Part shown: positions 59,701 to 64,000 of the stretch, one piece after another
How positions within the stretch are numbered: position 1 is the first letter of the stretch
Layout: each line of letters opens with the position of its first letter
NCBI GenBank assembly: GCA_040954595.2
Contig: CM082594.2
Coordinates: forward strand, 2,852,001 to 2,916,000
Reading direction: 5' to 3'
Length of the DNA stretch: 64,000 bases
Source: Balanoglossus misakiensis
Taxonomy: Eukaryota > Hemichordata
Notes under the pieces: model-generated
Told to the model about the DNA's origin: nothing
Databases searched by the model: none
What the model saw: the letters and a program-made list of their open reading frames with translations, nothing else
Position numbers and translations under genes: made by a program

Positions 59701-62700
59701 TGCCTTTAGCACGGCCAGCCTGATACACGCCCTCGGTTATTGTTCAATACCTCATTTCTCGATTCTTAGTGTAATAGATCATATCGGGCTTCGTGTTGCT
59801 GATGTGAATCTGTCTATTACACAAAATAAGGTATGACAGCCATGTGTTTATGAAAAGTTCAGGTGGTTGAAATCCCGTCTCTACTTACCCCCACAGGAAT
59901 CAAACCATTTAGCGATAGGGAAAACGTTGCCGTTTGCAGTGTGCCAAAACCAGTTAGATTGGGCTGTCGGTACCACTTCGATGAAGATATAGGAGAAACT
60001 AGAGCACGTTTCGTGAGTCAAGTCATAACTTAGCGTGATCGGCACGGAGATAAGCGCATTGGTTTGAAAGGTCATGGGATCCGCTGGTAAGGTTGCTTCA
60101 ACTCTGTCTCCGTTGTTCCAACCGGACAAGTATGTGTCAACTTTCAACAGATCCACCATTCGACCAGACAGCAGTCCTGTACTGTGGGACGCTGTGTTGA
60201 TTGTAACTGTCAGATAGAAATCATTTGGGACTCCCATAACAACATCAACGGCTCCGCTAAATTGAACTGGACATGCCAGGGCCACTTCAACTAAATGAAC
60301 GAAGTACAAAATAAAACGTGTATATGTTTACAGAGCATTTCTGTTAAATGTTAAGAAAATAACTGCGATCATAAAACAACGGCAGCCGAAACCACCCAGG
60401 CAGGAGGCGGGGTAGCCAATAATCAAAATGCAAACAATATATATTCAATACAATGGAATATAAAATGTCATCCGTTCAATAGTGCTTTGTACAATACTTG
60501 AGACCATATCACATGGTACAACCGTTGGACTTGGCGCTTTTCCCCTGAATGATATATTAGAAGGCCTCTACAGTCAGTTTTCTTCATTGATTTCAGCAAA
60601 TAAAAGTGGCATGTGGTTGGTATTTGATAGTGTCTGAACAAAATGAAGCCGCGTTAACGTACAGGGTTCCTTTCTTTTCATTTACAAACTTTTTTCGTAA
60701 CATGTATTCTATTAAGTCAATATTATATTGAGTCAAATGCTTTACAGAAATCTACATAATGGTGTTTCTTTAGTTTACAGCCACTGTACATGAAAATATA
60801 GATTTTCATGTACGGACGCTTTGGCTAATCTCGTACATGCACTCGGTTATTATTCAAGATTTTAATTTCTCGATTCTTGGTCCTAGGATCATATCGTGCT
60901 TCGTGTTTCTGATATGAATCTGTATACTATACAACTTTGAGTGACATTTGTTTATGCATTTGTCAGGTCATTGAACCCTTATCTAGTGTACTTACCTGTG
61001 CAGGAATCAAACGGTACACAGACAGGGCCAACGTAGCCGTTTGCGGTGTGCCAAAACCAGTTAGAGTCGGCTGTCGGTGACACTTCGACGCAGATTTGAG
61101 AGAAGTTTTCGCAGCTGCCTTGGGACATGTCAAAATTCAGGGTGATCGCCACGGAGATAAGCGTATTGGTACGAAACGTCAAGGGGTCCGCTGGTACGTT
61201 CGCTTCGACACTGTCTCCGTCGCCGTGTTTTGAACCGGACAAGAATCCATCGATTTTCAACAGATCCACCAGTTGACCAGATAGCAATCCTGTACTGTGA
61301 GACGCTGTGTTGATTGTAACTGACAGATAGAAATCATTCGGTACTCCCATAACGACATCAACTGCTCCGCTAACTTGCAATGGACTTGCCAGGGCCACTT
61401 CAACTAAATGAAGGGAATACAGGGAAATATTTATATAGAGCATTACTGTTTATCGTTAGGAAAATGACTGCGATCATTCTCTTCCACAAAACAGCACAGC
61501 AACGTCATTCAAAGACACCCAGAACATGGCATATGGTCAAAGAAGTGACGTCAGGTTTTTCGAAAATAGTTAAGTCACCATGCCTCATATGTGGCACCCG
61601 CCATATGTCAAAAGGAAGCTATAGTATGTGGTACACTTTACAGAAATCGTTGATATTCTTCTTGTACCATCTCCAGAATGTCAAAGGGAAATGTTACTGG
61701 GGGCGATCACCAAGGGAGATAATTGTATATATGTGCCCTGGGAGGTGGGTTAGCCAATATGCAAATTGATATGCAATACAATAGGTTATAAAATGCCACC
61801 CGGTCAATAGTTCTTTGCACCTATACTACATGTACATAGTTGAGACCAGGTCACATGATTAATAGAATCTCACACTCCCAAGGACCTGGGATCGTATGAG
61901 CCCAGGTCCTTGGTGTGTGAGATTCTTTTTCTCACACGACCAGAAATTTGCGATATTAACGTTTATTTACAATAAAAGAACTAAATCTATAAAATACCAA
62001 CTGATAACTGCATGACCAGTCATATATTGATCCACCCCGCAAAACATAGTCCCCATTTCATCACGAGTTTACAGTACACACATGCTATAAAAATGTGCTC
62101 AACACATTAAAATATGGAGATTGTTTCCAGTGGCATAAATTCGCACGATATCTAGAAAATACAGCCGTTTTTTTAGTCTGTCGCCAACCACGTACACCAC
62201 TGTCGTCTGCACATGACCTGATCACATTGTAGTTCCGGTTTGCGTACAACACATCGCACAATTGGATAATATTTGCTCGTTCTGAGGGGTATGGATATCA
62301 TTATCCAATCAGAGCTCGTGTCAGATAACATTTGTCTGTGTGCGCATTAACACATACATGTAGTGTGGGATCAATTTGATCCCACACTCTCTATCCCACA
62401 CTCCCAGCGGCCAGGAGTGTGAGAAACAACAGTCACACGTGGCGCTTTCCCTAAGAATGCACTATTTTAGAGCCTAACAAAGTCAGTTCGTTTCTTTGAT
62501 TTGAGCAAAAACGAGTGACTTGCTGTTGGTGAAAACGACTTCTCTGACTAACCAACCTCCCAGGACACATCTCCTGACAACTTGGCATAAAGAGAAAATT
62601 AATATGTTGTCAAATATCGTAAAAGTGGCAGCTATTCGGGCTTTAATACAAAAACAAAAACAAGTCCAGTCAACAACAGTGCTCCAATATACAGATATAT

Positions 62701-63787
62701 GAAAATATCAATGAAAATATCGTTGAAATGGTTGTCACTTTACCGATACACGTCCAATTCACTGCCAGACAACCGGAAAGAACGTCGCCTCCAGACCATT
62801 TCCATGGAAACATGGAGTTACCACCAGGGAACACATCAATGCAGATAAACTTGACGTCGTCACATCCGATATCAACCAAGTCTGTTTCCATGAAAGTCAC
62901 GTTATGCATGGACATTGATATGTTCGGTGAGATAGACAAGGTACCGGAAGTGACGTTGATCGATGGAGAAGTCACAAGAGCTGGGTCTTCCTCGGTCGTT
63001 TTCAGGTTCAAATTCATACTGAATACATTATTAATTTCATCTGCGAACTGTGCTGTGTCCGGTCCAATTGCAATGCTAACGTCGAGAGAAAAGATTTTCG
63101 ATGAACCCATGACGAGGTCAACATTTCTATTGGTACTAACACTCACATCGAGAGATAGTCCGTCGAATTGATCTGAAGAGAATAAGAAAGCTATACGTAT
63201 ATCTGATGGCCCAATTAACGTATGTCAGCCTCACGTTCTATGAACAATCATCTTCTACAAATGCACAACAGTCGTATATCTACAAGGAAACACCGAGTAA
63301 AGTTACCCAGAAATGGTTACATCTCTGAAACTCTGATTTCGGATGGAAACTATGATTTTTATTTCTAACTCACCTGTACACGTTGTCACCTCAACACAAT
63401 TTGTGATGTACCAGTCTCCGTAAAGCCACAAAAGAGAGGCGTCCTTCTTGGGAGAAACGTCAGCGCACACATACGGGTACCTCGCACAGCCCATATCACG
63501 GAGGTCGTACGTTGATGTCAGATTTTTCATGTTCACGTTGGAATCTGGACGAATGATGGCCACTGTTGGCGAGATATGATCAGCTGATACTTTCTTCGAG
63601 TGTGGATGCCCTGTTGCTTCGGCGGAGAAGTAGAGCTGAACGTCGAATAAGTTATCCTCCATACTTGTGTAGTCCCCCGTATCATTTCCAAGGTAGATGT
63701 CAACTCCAACGCGTAACAACTGTGATGTTCCCATGGTTACGTTCATGTCGTCTGCAAACACTTGCATGGCAACTGGATCAATGGGGT
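54114..63787 (-). CDS. Membrane receptor 2, paralog of receptor 1 (lectin QPD, extra 4-Cys domain), 5' end outside window
   Basis: Exons, 5' to 3' on the - strand: 63787-63374, 63172-62744, 61403-60996, 60290-59889, 59562-59413, 59139-58998, 58354-58284, 57272-57168, 56710-56600, 56134-56018, 55423-55319, 54235-54114. Phases agree and give 2576 coding bases in the window; the start, membrane anchor and first domain must lie right of 64000. Seen: 4-Cys domains matching domains 2, 3 and 4 of receptor 1, then a second copy of domain 4; a C-type lectin with QPD, then EDC and MND; five LDLa repeats. Domain 3 and LDLa 1 are nearly identical to receptor 1, while the lectin and LDLa 3-5 are far more diverged. 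QPD usually goes with galactose-type binding and EPN with mannose-type, so ligand preference may differ. In LDLa 2 the acidic box reads CPHWDDE. Likely a cell-surface receptor as for receptor 1. Confidence 0.85.
54432..54822. mobile_element. Fold-back element with ~50-bp inverted ends
   Basis: GTCTGGTCCCCTGCCCCAAT at the left returns inverted at about 54800-54820, together with the GCTGGCTGC and GCGCTACGCTA parts. Lies in the last intron of receptor 2; receptor 1 lacks it at the matching place. Confidence 0.88.
54823..55023. mobile_element. Short MITE with inverted ends
   Basis: TTAAAGGTATACAGTCAC at the left and GTGACTGTATACCTTTAA at the right, about 200 bases apart. Abuts the previous element. 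No coding content. Confidence 0.85.
55571..55762. repeat. (ACAAT)n microsatellite
   Basis: About 190 bases of TACAA pentanucleotide units with some variants at the right end, in a receptor 2 intron. Gives long spurious open frames on both strands. Confidence 0.97.
56713..56835. repeat. (GATT)n and (GGTT)n simple repeats
   Basis: GATT runs at 56713-56745 and 56815-56830 and GGTT at 56787-56802, in a receptor 2 intron right after the start of the LDLa 2 exon on the + strand. Receptor 1 has a shorter version at 34172. Confidence 0.85.
57775..57912. repeat. Inverted repeat around AACGTTTGTTTATGGGC
   Basis: CATTAACGTTTGTTTATGGGC near 57795 returns inverted near 57875, with shorter inner arms (AAAGCC and GGCTTT). 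Small fold-back element. Confidence 0.82.
58405..58522. repeat. Inverted repeat of about 118 bases
   Basis: ATTAAATAAAGAAT and GTACATGTACGACC at the left return inverted as GGTCGTACATGTAC and ATTCTTTATTTAAT at the right. Confidence 0.82.
60608..60633 (-). pseudogene. Remnant of a duplicated lectin exon start in receptor 2
   Basis: Between the two copies of domain 4 lies the acceptor and first codons of the lectin exon (acceptor at 60634, then ACACTATCAAATACCA on the - strand), after which similarity fades. It marks the edge of the internal duplication that gave receptor 2 its second domain 4. No donor or full exon remains. Confidence 0.7.
61860..62428. repeat. Interspersed repeat, family B, copy 2
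   Basis: Begins with a short palindrome (CTCACACTCCCAAGGACCTGGG and inverse), then a body matching 18420-18895, ending CTCTATCCCACACTCCCAGCGG. Lies in the intron between domains 3 and 4 of receptor 2. Confidence 0.85.
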
Positions 63788-64000
63788 CTGTGAACAAAGG
63801 GTCAAGAACTGTTCAATAGTTCATGTACGAATATAGCATTGTGCATTGAAACTTTCCTGGAAATGGGTTACCCGTGATTTCAGACAAACAGTTACGGCAG
63901 TACATTGCATTTAATGGGTATACAAAGTTCCGACTGGTGGTTTAATGCACGGGGATATGTATTTCCTAACAAGTGGTGCAAAAAACGTGACAAATGTACT
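63788..64000 (-). other. Intron sequence at the right edge
   Basis: Resembles the intron upstream of domain 2 in receptor 1 (39105-39300). The next exon, expected to be domain 1, is not reached. Confidence 0.6.

Overview
The window is nuclear DNA of an animal. Genes are split by many short exons with consensus GT/AG junctions. The proteins are extracellular multidomain types (C-type lectin, LDL-receptor class A, six-cysteine repeats). Introns are packed with microsatellites, fold-back elements and LTR retrotransposons. The mix suggests a marine invertebrate, perhaps an invertebrate deuterostome such as a lancelet or acorn worm; that placement is an inference I cannot test here. I saw no operons, rRNA, tRNA or CRISPR arrays.

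Left part (1-20460, + strand): two genes. A 16-coding-exon arylsulfatase (1009-8216, 499 aa by my exon chain) has a signal peptide and the C-S-P-S-R active site. A secreted protein (9447-20456, 297 aa, nine exons) carries five tandem six-cysteine acidic repeats, each on its own exon. Its long introns hold a 180-bp inverted minisatellite, an inserted TIR element, fold-back elements and a collapsed ghost copy of one repeat exon.

Middle (20905-32380): a chromodomain-bearing Ty3/gypsy element (21237-29365) sits in a GTAT microsatellite. Its reverse transcriptase region is broken by an 801-bp non-autonomous DNA transposon with a TTA target duplication. Beyond it lies a two-exon remnant of a proteinase K-like serine protease.

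Right part (32381-64000, - strand): two tandem paralogous genes for membrane lectin-type receptors. The complete copy (43704 down to 32381, 936 aa) reads: short basic cytoplasmic tail, one membrane anchor, four copies of an about 138-residue four-cysteine domain that I do not recognise, one C-type lectin domain, five LDL-receptor class A repeats. The upstream copy (54114 to beyond the right edge) has the same order with one extra copy of the unknown domain. Its lectin carries QPD where the first has EPN, suggesting different sugar preference. A second, apparently intact and very recent Ty3/gypsy element (45768-53823) lies between the paralogs; it has equal-length, apparently identical LTRs, a Gag with an RRM-like N-terminus, and a -1 frameshift heptamer.

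The paralogous receptor pair with the unrecognised repeated ectodomain is the best candidate for undescribed biology. All exon chains are manual reconstructions from splice sites and phase, without transcript support.
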